This document shows positions 8,774 to 18,547 of a stretch of 64,000 bases of DNA, one piece after another (the stretch's first letter is position 1; every line of letters begins with the position of its first letter). The DNA lies in NCBI RefSeq assembly GCF_009765365.1, contig NZ_VTOM01000012.1, positions 1-64,000 on the forward strand, written 5' to 3'. Under the pieces are notes generated by a model. That model had not been told where the DNA came from, searched no databases, and saw nothing but the letters and a program-made list of their open reading frames with translations. The DNA is from Antarcticirhabdus aurantiaca. Lineage in GTDB: Bacteria > Pseudomonadota > Alphaproteobacteria > Rhizobiales > Rhizobiaceae. The position numbers and the translations under genes were made by a program.

Positions 8774-10201
8774 ATGAAGAGCGACATGCTCGTGCCTTCC
8801 AGCGGTACCGCCCTGTCGAGCCGGGGCTCGACCGAGGTCGCGCCGCAAGGATCGGGGATGGGTGGCGGCGCGCTGTCGCCGCTGACCCTCGATGCGGTGA
8901 GCGCGTCCCGGACGGACAGCTTCCGGCGGCTCGGCAGGAACATGCGCAACACGGTGGCCGTGATCCTGGCCTTCACGGGGGCCTTGGGCGCCCTCCTGTT
9001 CAAGACGGTGATCGCCGGCGCGGTCGTCGGCCAGGGAACGCTCGTCGTCGAGACCGGCCCGAAGGCGGTTCAGCACCAGCAGGGCGGCGTCGTCCGCGAG
9101 CTCCTGGTCGAAAACGGCGACATGGTCCATGCCGGGCAGCCCCTGGTCGTCCTCGATCAGGTGGTCGCCGACGCGCAGCTGCGCGCCGCGACCAGCAGCC
9201 TCCTTCAAAAGGAGGCCCGCCTCGACCGGCTGATCGCCGAGCGCGACGGCCTGGACGAGCTGACCTTTCCGAGCGTTTCGCAGGACCTTCTGGCGCTCCA
9301 GCCCGCATACGAGCAGTTCCTGGACGTCGAGCGTCGGCAGTTCGAACTTCGGCGTGAGAACCGGCAGAGCGAGCGGGAGCAGCTTCAGGAGCGCATCAAG
9401 CAGATCGAGGAGCAGATGAACGGCGAGGCGGCGCAGATGGCCGCCCTCGACCAGGAGATCGGCATCATCGGCGAGGAGGTCGAAGGGTTGCGCGCGCTCT
9501 TCAAGCGCAAGCTCGTCAACTACGAGCGCTTGTCCGACATCGAGCGCAGCCTGTCCCAGCTTCAGGGCCGCCGGGCCGACCTGTCCGCGACGACGGCCGC
9601 CAACAAGGGGCGCATCTCCGAGATCAAGCTCCAGATCCTCCAGATCGACCAGACGCTGCGGGCGGAGCTGACGGACCAGATCGCCCAGACGCAGCAGGAG
9701 GTGTCCGAGTTCGCCGAGCGCCGGGTGATCGCTCAGGAAGCGAAGGATCGAAGCGTCATCGTCGCCCCTCAGGACGGCACGGTGCACGAACTTGCCGTAC
9801 ACACCGTCGGCGGCGTCGTGCAGCCGGCCGAGACGATCATGGTCGTCGTGCCGCAGGCGGACGCCCTGGTCGGCGAGGTGCGCATCCGCCCCACCGACAT
9901 CGACCAGATCTATCCCGGCCAGGACGCCGAGATCCACTTCTCGGCCTTCGATCGCGGCACGACGCCGGTGATCAGGGGGACGCTGAGTCGCGTCTCCCCG
10001 GATCTCGAGACCGACAAGCGCACCGGCGCGCCCTATTATCAGGCGCGGATTTCGGTCGGCCCGGAGGAGCTGGCGCGACTGGGCGACTTGCACCTCGTGC
10101 CCGGCATGCCGCTCGAAGTCTTCATCCACACCAGCGATCGGACGATCATCTCCTATCTGTCCAAGCCGTTGACGGACCAGATGAATCGGGCCTTCCGCTA
10201 G
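8774..10201 (+). CDS. HlyD/PrtE-type membrane fusion protein
   Basis: A 475-residue periplasmic adaptor. After a short cytoplasmic tail, one transmembrane helix (VAVILAFTGALGALLF) anchors it; the barrel-sandwich half motif VVETGPKAVQHQQGGVVREL follows, then a coiled coil of roughly 200 residues and the second lipoyl half (VIVAPQDGTVHELAVHTVGG) and beta-barrel domain. This is the standard HlyD layout. AGGA lies eight bases before ATG 8774; a TTG at 8750 overlapping the ATPase stop (TTGA) would give translational coupling and is an alternative. It joins the ABC ATPase to an outer membrane TolC-like protein, which is not encoded in this window. Confidence 0.87.
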   Translation: MKSDMLVPSSGTALSSRGSTEVAPQGSGMGGGALSPLTLDAVSASRTDSFRRLGRNMRNTVAVILAFTGALGALLFKTVIAGAVVGQGTLVVETGPKAVQHQQGGVVRELLVENGDMVHAGQPLVVLDQVVADAQLRAATSSLLQKEARLDRLIAERDGLDELTFPSVSQDLLALQPAYEQFLDVERRQFELRRENRQSEREQLQERIKQIEEQMNGEAAQMAALDQEIGIIGEEVEGLRALFKRKLVNYERLSDIERSLSQLQGRRADLSATTAANKGRISEIKLQILQIDQTLRAELTDQIAQTQQEVSEFAERRVIAQEAKDRSVIVAPQDGTVHELAVHTVGGVVQPAETIMVVVPQADALVGEVRIRPTDIDQIYPGQDAEIHFSAFDRGTTPVIRGTLSRVSPDLETDKRTGAPYYQARISVGPEELARLGDLHLVPGMPLEVFIHTSDRTIISYLSKPLTDQMNRAFR

Positions 10202-10375
10202 AGCGGGCGGAGGAACGGTCCCGGCTTGGCGGTCCGACGGGCGGTCGAGCCCGTCCGTCCGACGCGACACCTATCCACGCTGCGCGACAGCCTCTAGAGG
10301 ATGGAGACGGGAACGCGCGGCGTTCCCGTCCGTCCGCCGTTTCGCGGTGGCGCCCGTTCGGAGCTGGAAGGTCGC

Positions 10376-11863
10376 GTGTCGGATGTGAGGCAGGCCCCGG
10401 AACGGGCATATGGGCGTCTCGCCTTCCAGGGCACTGTCGCGATCGGCGTGGCGCAATTCTGCAAGGTGGTCCTGCAGCTCGTCTCGCTCTTTGCCCTGTC
10501 GCGCATTTTGTCGCCCGTGGACTTCGGCCTCGTGGCCGCCGTGACGCCGATCGTGGCCTTTGTCACCCTCGTGCAGGATCTCGGGCTCCAGCAGACGCTC
10601 GTCCAAACGCGCAGCATCGGTCCCGAGCAGATAAGCCGGCTGTTCTGGATCAACATCGGCGTGGCCTCGCTCATCGCGCTGGGGCTCGTCCTCGTCGCCC
10701 CGCTTCTCGAGCGCTTCTACGGCGATCCCAGGCTCCCCGCGCTCTTCCGGAGCTGGGCGATCCCCCTTGTCGCCTCCGCCGCCGCCTCTCATCACATCGC
10801 CCTCCTGAATCGCGATCTGCGCTTTCGGGAGCTGGCATTCGTCGACATCTCCGTGGCGCTCATCACCACGGTCATGGCGGTGCTCGCGGCGCTGGCCCTT
10901 CGAAGCTACTGGGCGATCTGGATGTCGGTGACGGCCGGATCGCTGATGGCCTTCAGCATGGCGGCGACGCTGACGGGATGGAGGCCGATGAGGCCCTGGG
11001 TCGGGGCGGAAACGCGTCATCTCCTGCGCTTCGGCGTCCATGTCGGCGGCACCAACATCATGAGCTTCCTGTGGGCGCATCTCGACAAGGTGATCGTGGC
11101 GAAGGCGTTCGGCCCGGTGCAGCTCGGCCTTTACGACCTGTCCTACAAGCTGCAGCTGATGCCCTCCAGCCACGTCGTGGCGCCCCTCGGCCGCATCGTG
11201 GCTCCCATCCTCGGACGTTTGAAGGATGACGCCTCGGCCTATCGCGACACCTATCTGACCTTCGCATCCGCCATGACATGGCTTCTGACGCCCGGCATCC
11301 TGGCGTTCGGGATCGCCGCGGACGATCTCGTTCCGCTCCTGTTCGGCGAGAAATGGTCGTCCGCCGCGCCCATCTTCGCCTGGCTGACGCTCGCCGGCAG
11401 CAGCCAGATCCTGTTCACGATGGGAAACTGGCTGTTCATCAGCCAGCATCGAACAGGCGAGATGCTCGGCTGGAACGCCGTATCCAGCCTCATGGCGCTT
11501 GTCTCGTTTCTCGTCGGCCTGCATTGGGGGCTCGTCGGCCTCGCCGCTTCCTTCGGTCTCATCAGCCTGCTGATCCGAGCCCCGCTGATGCTCCTCGTCG
11601 TCGGGCGCACCGGCCCCGTCGCCGCGCGCGATCTTGCCGGCCTGCTGGCGCCCGTCGTGGTCAGCGCCATCCTTGCCTTCGCGCTCGTCGCGTTTCTCGA
11701 TGGCGCGGAGGGCATGGGCGGCCTTGCCGCCATCGCCCTGTCCCTGTTCTCGACCTACGGCATCCTCGCCCTCGTCCTCGTGGCGGTCCCTTCCAGCCGT
11801 CGGCGGCTGACCCGGGTCACCGCGAGGGCGAACGCCTTGCGCCTTCGCAGCCAGGATGCCTGA
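10376..11863 (+). CDS. Polysaccharide flippase, Wzx/WzxC type (MOP superfamily)
   Basis: A multispanning inner-membrane protein of about 495 residues with some 12 hydrophobic segments. The start of the first, GTVAIGVAQFCKVVLQLVSL, followed by ALSRILSPVDFGLVA, is typical of the polysaccharide synthase / lipopolysaccharide flippase family, which moves undecaprenyl-linked repeat units to the periplasm. The GTG at 10376 has GGAAGG four bases upstream; an ATG at 10301 would add 25 arginine-rich residues but has its purine run directly abutting. It lies just after the type I secretion pair and converges on the RTX protease gene. Confidence 0.8.
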   Translation: MSDVRQAPERAYGRLAFQGTVAIGVAQFCKVVLQLVSLFALSRILSPVDFGLVAAVTPIVAFVTLVQDLGLQQTLVQTRSIGPEQISRLFWINIGVASLIALGLVLVAPLLERFYGDPRLPALFRSWAIPLVASAAASHHIALLNRDLRFRELAFVDISVALITTVMAVLAALALRSYWAIWMSVTAGSLMAFSMAATLTGWRPMRPWVGAETRHLLRFGVHVGGTNIMSFLWAHLDKVIVAKAFGPVQLGLYDLSYKLQLMPSSHVVAPLGRIVAPILGRLKDDASAYRDTYLTFASAMTWLLTPGILAFGIAADDLVPLLFGEKWSSAAPIFAWLTLAGSSQILFTMGNWLFISQHRTGEMLGWNAVSSLMALVSFLVGLHWGLVGLAASFGLISLLIRAPLMLLVVGRTGPVAARDLAGLLAPVVVSAILAFALVAFLDGAEGMGGLAAIALSLFSTYGILALVLVAVPSSRRRLTRVTARANALRLRSQDA

Positions 11864-11880
11864 CCCCGGCCGACGCCAAA

Positions 11881-11920
11881 GCGCTCTCCCGCTCCGGATC
11901 ACTCGGGAACGGGAGAGCGC
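11881..11920. terminator. Bidirectional hairpin between convergent flippase and protease genes
   Basis: GCGCTCTCCCG at 11881-11891 pairs perfectly with CGGGAGAGCGC at 11910-11920. It lies 18 bp after the flippase stop and 40 bp after the protease stop on the other strand, so one hairpin can serve both. There is no T-run. Confidence 0.6.
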
Positions 11921-11959
11921 AGGGGCTCGGAGAAGACGCGCCTCTCGACGTCGCCGCCG

Positions 11960-14900
11960 TCAGACCACCAGGAAGTCGCTGGCGGAGAGGCTGGTTACGC
12001 CGGTCAGGGTGGCGATGGCCACTTGGCCGCCCGGCTGCCCGTCGGCATCCCAGCTGAGAGTGGCTGTCTTCGCGTCGAAGAGGAACTGGCCGTGGCCCGA
12101 GGTCGCGCTGGAGCCGATCTGCAGGTAGTCCGCCGCCATCGTCCTCACATTGTCGCCCGTCAGGACGGCCGCCGAGTACCCGAAGTCCTCGGCGACGATC
12201 ATGATGCGGTCGCCGTGATCGGCACGGAAGTCGGTGATCTTGTCGACGCCCTCGAAGCTGGTCTTGTCGAAGGCGAAGCGATCGGCTCCGGCGCCGCCGA
12301 CCAGTGTATCGCGTCCGGCGCCGCCCCAGAGCGTGTCGTTGCCGGCGCCGCCGTTGAGCGTATCGTTGCCGGCGCCGCCGACGAGGATGTTGTTCTGGGC
12401 GTTGCCGGTGATCTTGTTGGCGAGTTCGTTGCCGGTGCCGGAGATGGCCGTGCCGGTGAGCGTCAGGTTCTCGACGTACTTGCCGAGCTGGTAGTCGATG
12501 GAAGCGGTCACGATGTCGGCTGCGCCATCGTCCTTGGCCTGGCCGAAGACCTCGTCGACGACGTCGCCGATGTTGTCGACGACGTACTTGTCGGCTCCCG
12601 CACCGCCCCGCAGGATGTCCGCGCCGCTGCCGCCATCGAGCGTGTCGCTACCCGCTCCGCCCTCGAGAACGTCGTTGCCGTCGCCGCCCAGGAGCTTGTC
12701 GTTGCCGTCATCGCCGCGCAACGTGTCGTTGCCCGCGCCGCCGTCGAGCGTATCGTTGCCGGCGCCGCCGACGAGGATGTTGTTCTGGGCGTTGCCGATG
12801 ATCTTGTTGGCGAGCGCGTTGCCGGTGCCGGAGATGGCGCCGTCCGTCAGCGTCAGGTTCTCGACGTTCTGCCCGAGCGTGTAGCTGACGGAAGCGAGCA
12901 CGGTGTCGACGGCGCCATCGTCTTTGGCCTGGCCGAAGACCTCGTCGACGACGTCGCCGATGTTGTCGACGATGTACTTGTCGGCTTCCGCGCCGCCGCG
13001 CAGGATGTCCGCGCCGGTGCCGCCGTCGAGCGTGTCCTTGCCCTCGCCGCCTTCGAGGACATCGTCGCCGTCGCCGCCCAGGAGCTTGTCGTTGCCGTCA
13101 TCGCCCCGCAGCGTGTCGTTGCCCGCGCCGCCATGGAGGGAGTCGTTGCCGTAGCCGCCCACGAGGATGTTGTTCTGGGCGTTGCCCACGATCTTGTTGT
13201 CCAGTTCGTTGCCGGTGCCGGAGATGGCTGCGCCGGTCAGCGTCAGGTTCAGGTCGCCGGCGCGCAGAGCGTAGTCGACGCTGGAGGTGGTCTGCTTGAC
13301 CGCCGGGCGAGGCGAGGAGCCGTCCCCGTCGACCGGATCCGTCACGGGCGTCTCGTCGCCCCCGGTCTCGCCATCTCCGTCGGCACCGTCGTCGTTGGGC
13401 GAGCCAGAGTCCTCTTCGTCCGTTGGTGCGTCCGGCACCTCGGGATCGCCATCCACCGGCTCCTGGGGCTGTTCGTCAACGTTGTCGGACACGAGGACGT
13501 CGAGGAGAGAGAGCGTGCCCTTGAAGTTGGTGAACTTGATTCCCGTGTTGCTCGCCGCGCTGTCCACCCAGGCCGTCAGGGTGTTCCCGATCTGCTCGAA
13601 CATGAACCGGGAATAGGACAGGCCGCTGCCGCGCAGGTCGATCTTGTCGATGCCGCTGGCGAAGTCGGTGATCGTGTCCAAACCGAAGTTTGGGATGCTG
13701 AACACGAAGATGTCGGCACCGGCACCGCCGGTCAGGATATCGTCGCCGCCGAGGCCCGACAGGATGTCGTTTCCAGCCTCGCCCGACAGGAGGTTTGCAC
13801 CTTTGTCGCCCACCAGGATGTCGTCGAATTTCGAGCCGACGACGCCTTCGATCGAGATCAGCCGGTCGCCGTCCGCGTCGCCACCCTTTTGCACGTCCCG
13901 CATGAGCTGGACGTCCACGCCGCTGGCCGACGAGGCGTACCGGGCCGTGTCGAAGCCGGCGCCGCCGTCGAGCGTGTCGGCACCGCCGCCGCCTTCGAGG
14001 ACGTCGTCGCCGCGCATGCCGACGAGGATGTTGCCCGCGTCGTTGCCGCGCAGCGTGTCGTTGCCATCGCCCGTGACGGCATTCTCGATCACGGTCCCGG
14101 ACTTGATGACGAGCGACTGGTTGCCGATCTTCGAGACGGCCTCCTCGCGCAGGTCGATCGTGGTCTTGGTGATCAGGCCTGCCGCGTTGATCCAGTCGGT
14201 TCCGCCGTCCGTGTCGCTCAGAACCAGGCGCTGGCCGTCGACGGCGGCCGCCTTCGCGAAATCACTCGTGTAGTGATAGACGTCGTCGATGCTCGGAGCG
14301 CTGCCATAGGCATCGAAGGAGAAGCCGCTCACCGAGCCGCCGGACCCGCCGTTCGGATCCGAGACGCGGACCGTCCACTCGCCTTTCGACAGCTCGCCGC
14401 GCAGGGCCTCCGAGCCGAAGATCCACGACATGCCGTTTGCCGCGACGCCCGAACCTCCGGCGCTCTGCAGGATCGTCACGGTGCCGTCGGGGGAGACCAG
14501 CTCGATCTGGAGGTCGGCGATGTTGGAATGGGTCAGCGTGAGCTTGAGGTCGACATGCTCGATGACGATGTTCTGGTCCGCGGTGAAGGTGAATTCGGCG
14601 ACCGACTTGCCGTTGATCACCTTCGACGCCGAGCCCGCGACGTTGATGTGCTTCTCGTTGGCGGACGTCTGGCTCTCGCCGAAACGCCCCCAGACCTCGG
14701 CGTAGCGGACGGCCTCGAAGGCGTCTACGCGGCCGAAGCCGACGTCGTTCGAGTAGTGGTAGCCGCCGCCGTCCACGTTGAGGGCACCGTTGTTCGTCCA
14801 TCCGAACTGCATGCGACCGGCCGTGCCGCCCGTGAGGGCCGCCTTTCCGGCGTGGTCGGCGGTGATGGCCAGGATGCTCTGCACGTCGCGCCAGCCGAGC

Positions 14901-15736
14901 TGCTCGTTCGCGTCGAGCATCAGGTTGGTGACGCCCGTGACGATCGGCGCGGCGCCGGAGGTTCCTCCGAACGTGTTCGAGTAGTTCGAGGAATTGTAGC
15001 CGCTGATGCCCATGGCGTCGGTGGTCGTCAGAAACGTCTTGGCTTCCGAGGACGGAGCCGAAACGAATATGCTGGACCCGCGATTGCTGTAGCCGGCGGC
15101 ATCTCCGTCCTTGCCCATCGCGCCGATGGTGATCGTGTGCCGGCTCTGGTTGAAGGACGAGGCGTTCGCGTCGCGATGGGCGGTCACCCAGTCGTTGCCC
15201 GCCGCATTGACGATGATCGTGCCGAGCCCGTCGCGCCCGGTCTCCGCGGCCTTCTCGAAGGCTCCGACCAACAAGTCGCCGAAGCTGCCCTTCTCGGTCG
15301 CGTTGTCGGCATACTTCTTCGTCCAACCCCACGACATGTTGACCGTGTCGAAGCTGTTCGTCTGCTCCAGGGCCGCGATCATGTTGTTGCCGGAGGCGAT
15401 GCCGCTGAAGACGTTCACGCCGGTGATCGACGCGCCGTAGGAGACGCCCACCCCGCCGAGGCCATTCGCCTGAGCCGCGATGAGGCCGGCGACGCTGGTT
15501 CCGTGGAAGCCCGTACCGCTTGCGGGGTTGGCGACGACGCCGTTGATCAGGATCTCGCGGCTCGCATCGTACGCTCCGGCAAGATCCTCGTGCTTCTTCT
15601 GGAGCCCGTCGTCGTAGACGCCCGTGTGGACGCCGCTGCCGTCGTAATCGGCCCAGATTTTCTCCATGTCGCCACCCAGCGACCGCAGATGCCATTGCTG
15701 GTCGTAGAGGGGGTCGACGATCTTCTTGAAGGACAT
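11960..15736 (-). CDS. Secreted subtilisin/kexin-like serine protease with P-domain and RTX repeats
   Basis: A 1258-residue S8 protease. The catalytic set is complete: Asp42 (VYDDGLQ), His78 (GFHGTSVAG), oxyanion Asn181 (NAAGND) and Ser260 (GGTSGAAP). A proprotein-convertase P-domain follows (about 365-485), then glycine/aspartate RTX nonapeptides (about 560-700), an acidic proline-rich linker (about 750-820) and a second large RTX block made of tandem 130-residue units. It has no N-terminal signal peptide and ends DFLVV, as expected for a type I secretion substrate with a C-terminal signal. Calcium would fold the RTX part outside the cell. The secretion ATPase and fusion protein are 2-5 kb away. 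A role in trimming surface proteins or EPS-bound proteins is inference. Confidence 0.88.
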   Translation of the reverse strand: MSFKKIVDPLYDQQWHLRSLGGDMEKIWADYDGSGVHTGVYDDGLQKKHEDLAGAYDASREILINGVVANPASGTGFHGTSVAGLIAAQANGLGGVGVSYGASITGVNVFSGIASGNNMIAALEQTNSFDTVNMSWGWTKKYADNATEKGSFGDLLVGAFEKAAETGRDGLGTIIVNAAGNDWVTAHRDANASSFNQSRHTITIGAMGKDGDAAGYSNRGSSIFVSAPSSEAKTFLTTTDAMGISGYNSSNYSNTFGGTSGAAPIVTGVTNLMLDANEQLGWRDVQSILAITADHAGKAALTGGTAGRMQFGWTNNGALNVDGGGYHYSNDVGFGRVDAFEAVRYAEVWGRFGESQTSANEKHINVAGSASKVINGKSVAEFTFTADQNIVIEHVDLKLTLTHSNIADLQIELVSPDGTVTILQSAGGSGVAANGMSWIFGSEALRGELSKGEWTVRVSDPNGGSGGSVSGFSFDAYGSAPSIDDVYHYTSDFAKAAAVDGQRLVLSDTDGGTDWINAAGLITKTTIDLREEAVSKIGNQSLVIKSGTVIENAVTGDGNDTLRGNDAGNILVGMRGDDVLEGGGGADTLDGGAGFDTARYASSASGVDVQLMRDVQKGGDADGDRLISIEGVVGSKFDDILVGDKGANLLSGEAGNDILSGLGGDDILTGGAGADIFVFSIPNFGLDTITDFASGIDKIDLRGSGLSYSRFMFEQIGNTLTAWVDSAASNTGIKFTNFKGTLSLLDVLVSDNVDEQPQEPVDGDPEVPDAPTDEEDSGSPNDDGADGDGETGGDETPVTDPVDGDGSSPRPAVKQTTSSVDYALRAGDLNLTLTGAAISGTGNELDNKIVGNAQNNILVGGYGNDSLHGGAGNDTLRGDDGNDKLLGGDGDDVLEGGEGKDTLDGGTGADILRGGAEADKYIVDNIGDVVDEVFGQAKDDGAVDTVLASVSYTLGQNVENLTLTDGAISGTGNALANKIIGNAQNNILVGGAGNDTLDGGAGNDTLRGDDGNDKLLGGDGNDVLEGGAGSDTLDGGSGADILRGGAGADKYVVDNIGDVVDEVFGQAKDDGAADIVTASIDYQLGKYVENLTLTGTAISGTGNELANKITGNAQNNILVGGAGNDTLNGGAGNDTLWGGAGRDTLVGGAGADRFAFDKTSFEGVDKITDFRADHGDRIMIVAEDFGYSAAVLTGDNVRTMAADYLQIGSSATSGHGQFLFDAKTATLSWDADGQPGGQVAIATLTGVTSLSASDFLVV
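12340..13255 (-). repeat. 390-bp (130-codon) tandem repeat in the RTX protease gene
   Basis: The anchor TGTTCTGGGC occurs at 12391, 12781 and 13171, exactly 390 bp apart, and the flanking DNA is near-identical. Two full units and a third partial unit are present. Each unit encodes an ISGTGNxLxNK start, [11 protein letters not shown], several GGxGNDxLxGG turns, and a non-RTX spacer with [23 protein letters not shown]-level identity indicates recent duplication or gene conversion. Confidence 0.85.
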
Positions 15737-15857
15737 TGAACGATCCCGGGCGTGGGTTGATGCACTCGGGACATTGAAGCAGTGGAGTCGGAATGGCCGT
15801 TTAAAGGGCTCCTAAGCATTTTACGCATCCGCGCTTTTTCTTGCTCTCATCTTGTAT

Positions 15858-15869
15858 TGCGCCGCGCAA
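15858..15869 (+). promoter_or_regulatory. TTGCG-CCG-CGCAA palindrome, weak PhaR-like site
   Basis: TTGCGCCGCGCAA (15857-15869) is a perfect 5-3-5 inverted repeat about 120 bp upstream of the protease start, in the 420-bp gap between the divergent protease and pyruvyl transferase genes. The 12-mer from 15858 fits TGCRNYGCASMA at 11 of 12 positions. It shares the core TATTGCG with the site upstream of exoY at 22076. Confidence 0.3.
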
Positions 15870-16015
15870 CGCCGATGCGGCAATGCGAGCATGGCGCCGG
15901 ACAGGCGGCGGCGAGTTCGGCTCACCCGCATCTGGATCCTTCGTCGGCGGCAGGCGCGCGATCCGCTTGGGAGACATGGCACGGCCTCGTTTCTCCGGCC
16001 AGTCGCTGCCGTTTT

Positions 16016-16027
16016 TGCAATGCAGCA
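16016..16027 (+). promoter_or_regulatory. PhaR-like operator upstream of pyruvyl transferase
   Basis: TGCAATGCAGCA, identical to the 12-mer at 233-244 and to the minus-strand reading of 1448-1462, lies 130 bp upstream of the pyruvyl transferase start in a divergent gap. It could act on either gene. The rest of the 15737-16156 gap holds only the palindrome at 15857. Confidence 0.55.
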
Positions 16028-16156
16028 TTTCCCCCCGCATTTGCTCTGGTTCGACCCGCGGCACTGTTGTAAGAACCCAAGCCCGAGCCCGGGGAGATCC
16101 CGCAAAGGCTCTATGACGCCTGCATCCTCGAAGCTTGCTCAAGCGCTTCCTGCCGC

Positions 16157-17227
16157 ATGAAGGACATGATGACCGGCACACGTGATCTGCTCTTTATCTG
16201 CGGCGACCTTTGCAACCTCGGCGATCTGGCGCTTCTCCTGCAGAACCTGGAGATCGCGCGCGACCAGGGGCGACGTGCCTGGGTGCGCCGCTGGGCTCCT
16301 CTGCCTGCCGAGATCGAGGAGCAGGTGTCGGAAGCGGCAGGCCGCATCGTGGATGGCCGGGATCTGCCGCGCTTCCTGTCCCTCGCATCGCGGTGCGACA
16401 TGGTCATCGGTGGCGGCCAGCTGGTGCGGGAGAACGTTTCGACGCGCAGCCTGCTGTTTCTCGCGATGGGCGTCACAGCCTGCAAGCTCAGAGGCGGACG
16501 GGTGGCTACCCGCGGGCTCGGCGTCAGCGCGGTCCGCTCCCGCAAGCTCCGCCTTCTCTGGCGGCAGGTTCTTGGCCGGGCCGGCGACATCCGGGTGCGC
16601 GACGAGGCGTCGGCGGTCAACGCCGCCCGGATCGTTCCCGGCGCCAAGGTGCTGCAGACGGCCGACATGGCCTTCTATCCCAGCCGCCTCCACGGACATG
16701 AGAGCCGAGCTGCCGCCGCGTCCCCTTCGATCCTGATCGCACCCTGCATCGACGGCAGCGAGGAGCGCTCAATCGACGGCGCGGCCTTGCCCCGACTGCT
16801 CGAGGCGGCGAGAACACGCTTTCCCGATGCCGAACTGGTCTTCGCCTGCCACGACCCACGTCCGGGGATGGATGCCAAGGCCTCCGATCTGTTGATCGAA
16901 GGGCACGGACTTCGAGCCCGCAAGTCCGCGGGGAACCGCTTGGACGTGCTTCTCGAGGAGTATGGCCGGGCGGGAATCGTCATCACCAACCGGCTGCATT
17001 CCGTCATCTTCTCCCTTCTGTCGAAGCGCCCCGTGCTCGTCGTCGACGACGGCTCGCGCAAGATCGCCGCCGTGGCGACGGCTTTCAGAATTCCGACCAT
17101 CGGACGGGGCGACGAGAGTGGGGCGGAAGAGGCGGTCGCGACGGCGCTCGACTTCGATCGCGACGTCCGGGCGGCCGCCCTCGACGACATGTCTGCCCGG
17201 GCGAAGCGGAACCTTTCGTCCGACTAG
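16157..17227 (+). CDS. Polysaccharide pyruvyl transferase family protein
   Basis: A 356-residue cytoplasmic enzyme of the CsaB/WcaK/ExoV family, which adds a ketal-linked pyruvate from phosphoenolpyruvate to an EPS sugar. Hallmarks are the N-terminal ICGDLCNLGDLALL, the central VIGGGQLVRENV, and the C-terminal VITNRLHSVIFSLLSKRPVL, the usual N/S-RLH motif. The ribosome site is weak at 16157; ATGs at 16166 and 16169 are in frame and close behind AAGGA, so the first few residues are uncertain. It lies divergent from the RTX protease and upstream of a GT4. Pyruvylation would give the polymer negative charge. Confidence 0.8.
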   Translation: MKDMMTGTRDLLFICGDLCNLGDLALLLQNLEIARDQGRRAWVRRWAPLPAEIEEQVSEAAGRIVDGRDLPRFLSLASRCDMVIGGGQLVRENVSTRSLLFLAMGVTACKLRGGRVATRGLGVSAVRSRKLRLLWRQVLGRAGDIRVRDEASAVNAARIVPGAKVLQTADMAFYPSRLHGHESRAAAASPSILIAPCIDGSEERSIDGAALPRLLEAARTRFPDAELVFACHDPRPGMDAKASDLLIEGHGLRARKSAGNRLDVLLEEYGRAGIVITNRLHSVIFSLLSKRPVLVVDDGSRKIAAVATAFRIPTIGRGDESGAEEAVATALDFDRDVRAAALDDMSARAKRNLSSD

Positions 17228-17302
17228 CGCGACGGTGGTCGGCGTCGTACCTGATCGGCGAGCTTCGATAACTGGTCGCCATTGCATGGAGTTGAGCCCG
17301 CC

Positions 17303-18547
17303 GTGATCTCCCGGATCGTGATCCTGAACGACGCATCGATCGCGCGCGGCGGCGCGACGGGATTGGCGCTCTTGTCCATCCGCCTGCTGCGCCAGCGCGG
17401 CTTCGACGTGACCTACATCGTCGGCGACAAAGGGGACAACGAGGAGCTGGAAAGGCTCGGGGTCGAAGTCGTGTCGGTGGGCGGGGCGCCGCTGGTGAAG
17501 CAGAATCCCGTGGCGGCCTTCGCCCGAGGCGCCTTCAACCCGGCCGCCCGCAAGACCGTCGCCGACTGGGTCCGCACCCGCGACACGCCCTCGACCGTTT
17601 ATCACGTTCACGGATGGTCGAAGATCCTGACGCCGTCGATCTTCTCGGCCCTTGGTCCCGTGGCCGCGCGAACGGTCATCCACGCTCACGACTTCTTCCT
17701 GGCATGCCCCAACGGCGCCTTCATGGACTACAAGCGCGGCGAGCCCTGCGAGCGGGTTCCCTTGAGCGCCTCGTGCCTGTCCACGAACTGCGACAAGCGG
17801 AACTACGCGCAGAAGCTCTGGCGCTCGGCCCGCAAGAGGGTGCTCGATTCCACCTTCCCGCAGAGCCTGCCCTGGGCCGCCGTCGCGATGATCCACGAGA
17901 AGATGGCGCCCTATCTCGTCAAGGGCGGCGTTTCTTCCGGCCGCCTCGTCACCGTGCGCAACCCCGCCGAGCCTTTTTCGCGCAGCCGCATCCCGAGCGA
18001 GGCGAACGGCACCGTCTTCTTCGTCGGTCGCGTCGAGGCCGAGAAGGGCGTCGTCGAACTCCTGGCGGCTGCCCGAAGCGCGGGCGTGCCGCTGGCCGTC
18101 ATCGGCGACGGTCCCCTGAGGAAGGAGCTGTCGAAGCAATATCCGGACGTCCGGTTCCACGGTTGGCGCAACCGCGAGGAGATCGCGGAGCTGTTGAGGA
18201 GCGCCCGCGGCGTCGTTATGCCGTCCCGCTACCCTGAGCCCTACGGCCTCGTCGCCGCCGAAGCGTCCGGGAGCGGCTTGCCCGTGCTCGTGTCCCGGAC
18301 CGCCTTCCTGCGCGAGGAGATCCTGGCGAACGGGCTCGGCTTCTCCTTCGACCTCAACGATCCCGCCGACATCGCCGGGACGCTTCGATCGCTCGTCGAT
18401 CTGCCCGCCGAGGAGGTCCGGGCGATGAGCGAGCGCGGCCATTCAGGCGAGGCGAGCCTGTCCCAAACCCCCGACGAATGGATCGACGCGCTTCTGCGCC
18501 TCTACTCCGCAACCCTTGTCAGGCCGCCTCTTCCATCGGCGGCCTGA
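17303..18547 (+). CDS. Family 4 glycosyltransferase
   Basis: A 414-residue GT-B enzyme. The N-terminal half carries IARGGATGLALLSIRLLRQR; a mid-protein HAHDFFLACPNGAF and a cysteine pair (PLSASCLSTNCDKRNYAQK) resemble the rhizobial-type GT4 subgroup. The C-terminal half has FVGRVEAEKGVVELL and the retaining-enzyme region PSRYPEPYGLVAAEASGSG. I start at GTG 17303 because GGAG lies about 11 bases upstream; a TTG at 17282 is in frame. Its 3' end is folded into a very strong hairpin. It probably adds one residue of the EPS repeat unit. Confidence 0.82.
   Translation: MISRIVILNDASIARGGATGLALLSIRLLRQRGFDVTYIVGDKGDNEELERLGVEVVSVGGAPLVKQNPVAAFARGAFNPAARKTVADWVRTRDTPSTVYHVHGWSKILTPSIFSALGPVAARTVIHAHDFFLACPNGAFMDYKRGEPCERVPLSASCLSTNCDKRNYAQKLWRSARKRVLDSTFPQSLPWAAVAMIHEKMAPYLVKGGVSSGRLVTVRNPAEPFSRSRIPSEANGTVFFVGRVEAEKGVVELLAAARSAGVPLAVIGDGPLRKELSKQYPDVRFHGWRNREEIAELLRSARGVVMPSRYPEPYGLVAAEASGSGLPVLVSRTAFLREEILANGLGFSFDLNDPADIAGTLRSLVDLPAEEVRAMSERGHSGEASLSQTPDEWIDALLRLYSATLVRPPLPSAA

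Noticed and set aside
8666-11902. Two long minus-strand frames opposite the fusion protein and flippase genes
   Set aside because: They mirror real genes, have no domains and consist of charged low-complexity residues.
13285-13480. The acidic, proline-rich part of the protease as a frameshift or misassembly
   Set aside because: The frame is open and RTX sequence continues in the same frame on both sides; acidic linkers are common between RTX blocks.
12023-15739. A 1238-codon open frame on the plus strand, exactly opposite the RTX protease
   Set aside because: It is a codon-bias shadow. The opposite strand has a full catalytic triad, P-domain and RTX repeats, while this frame is a low-complexity Val/Ala/Asp/Glu protein without motifs.
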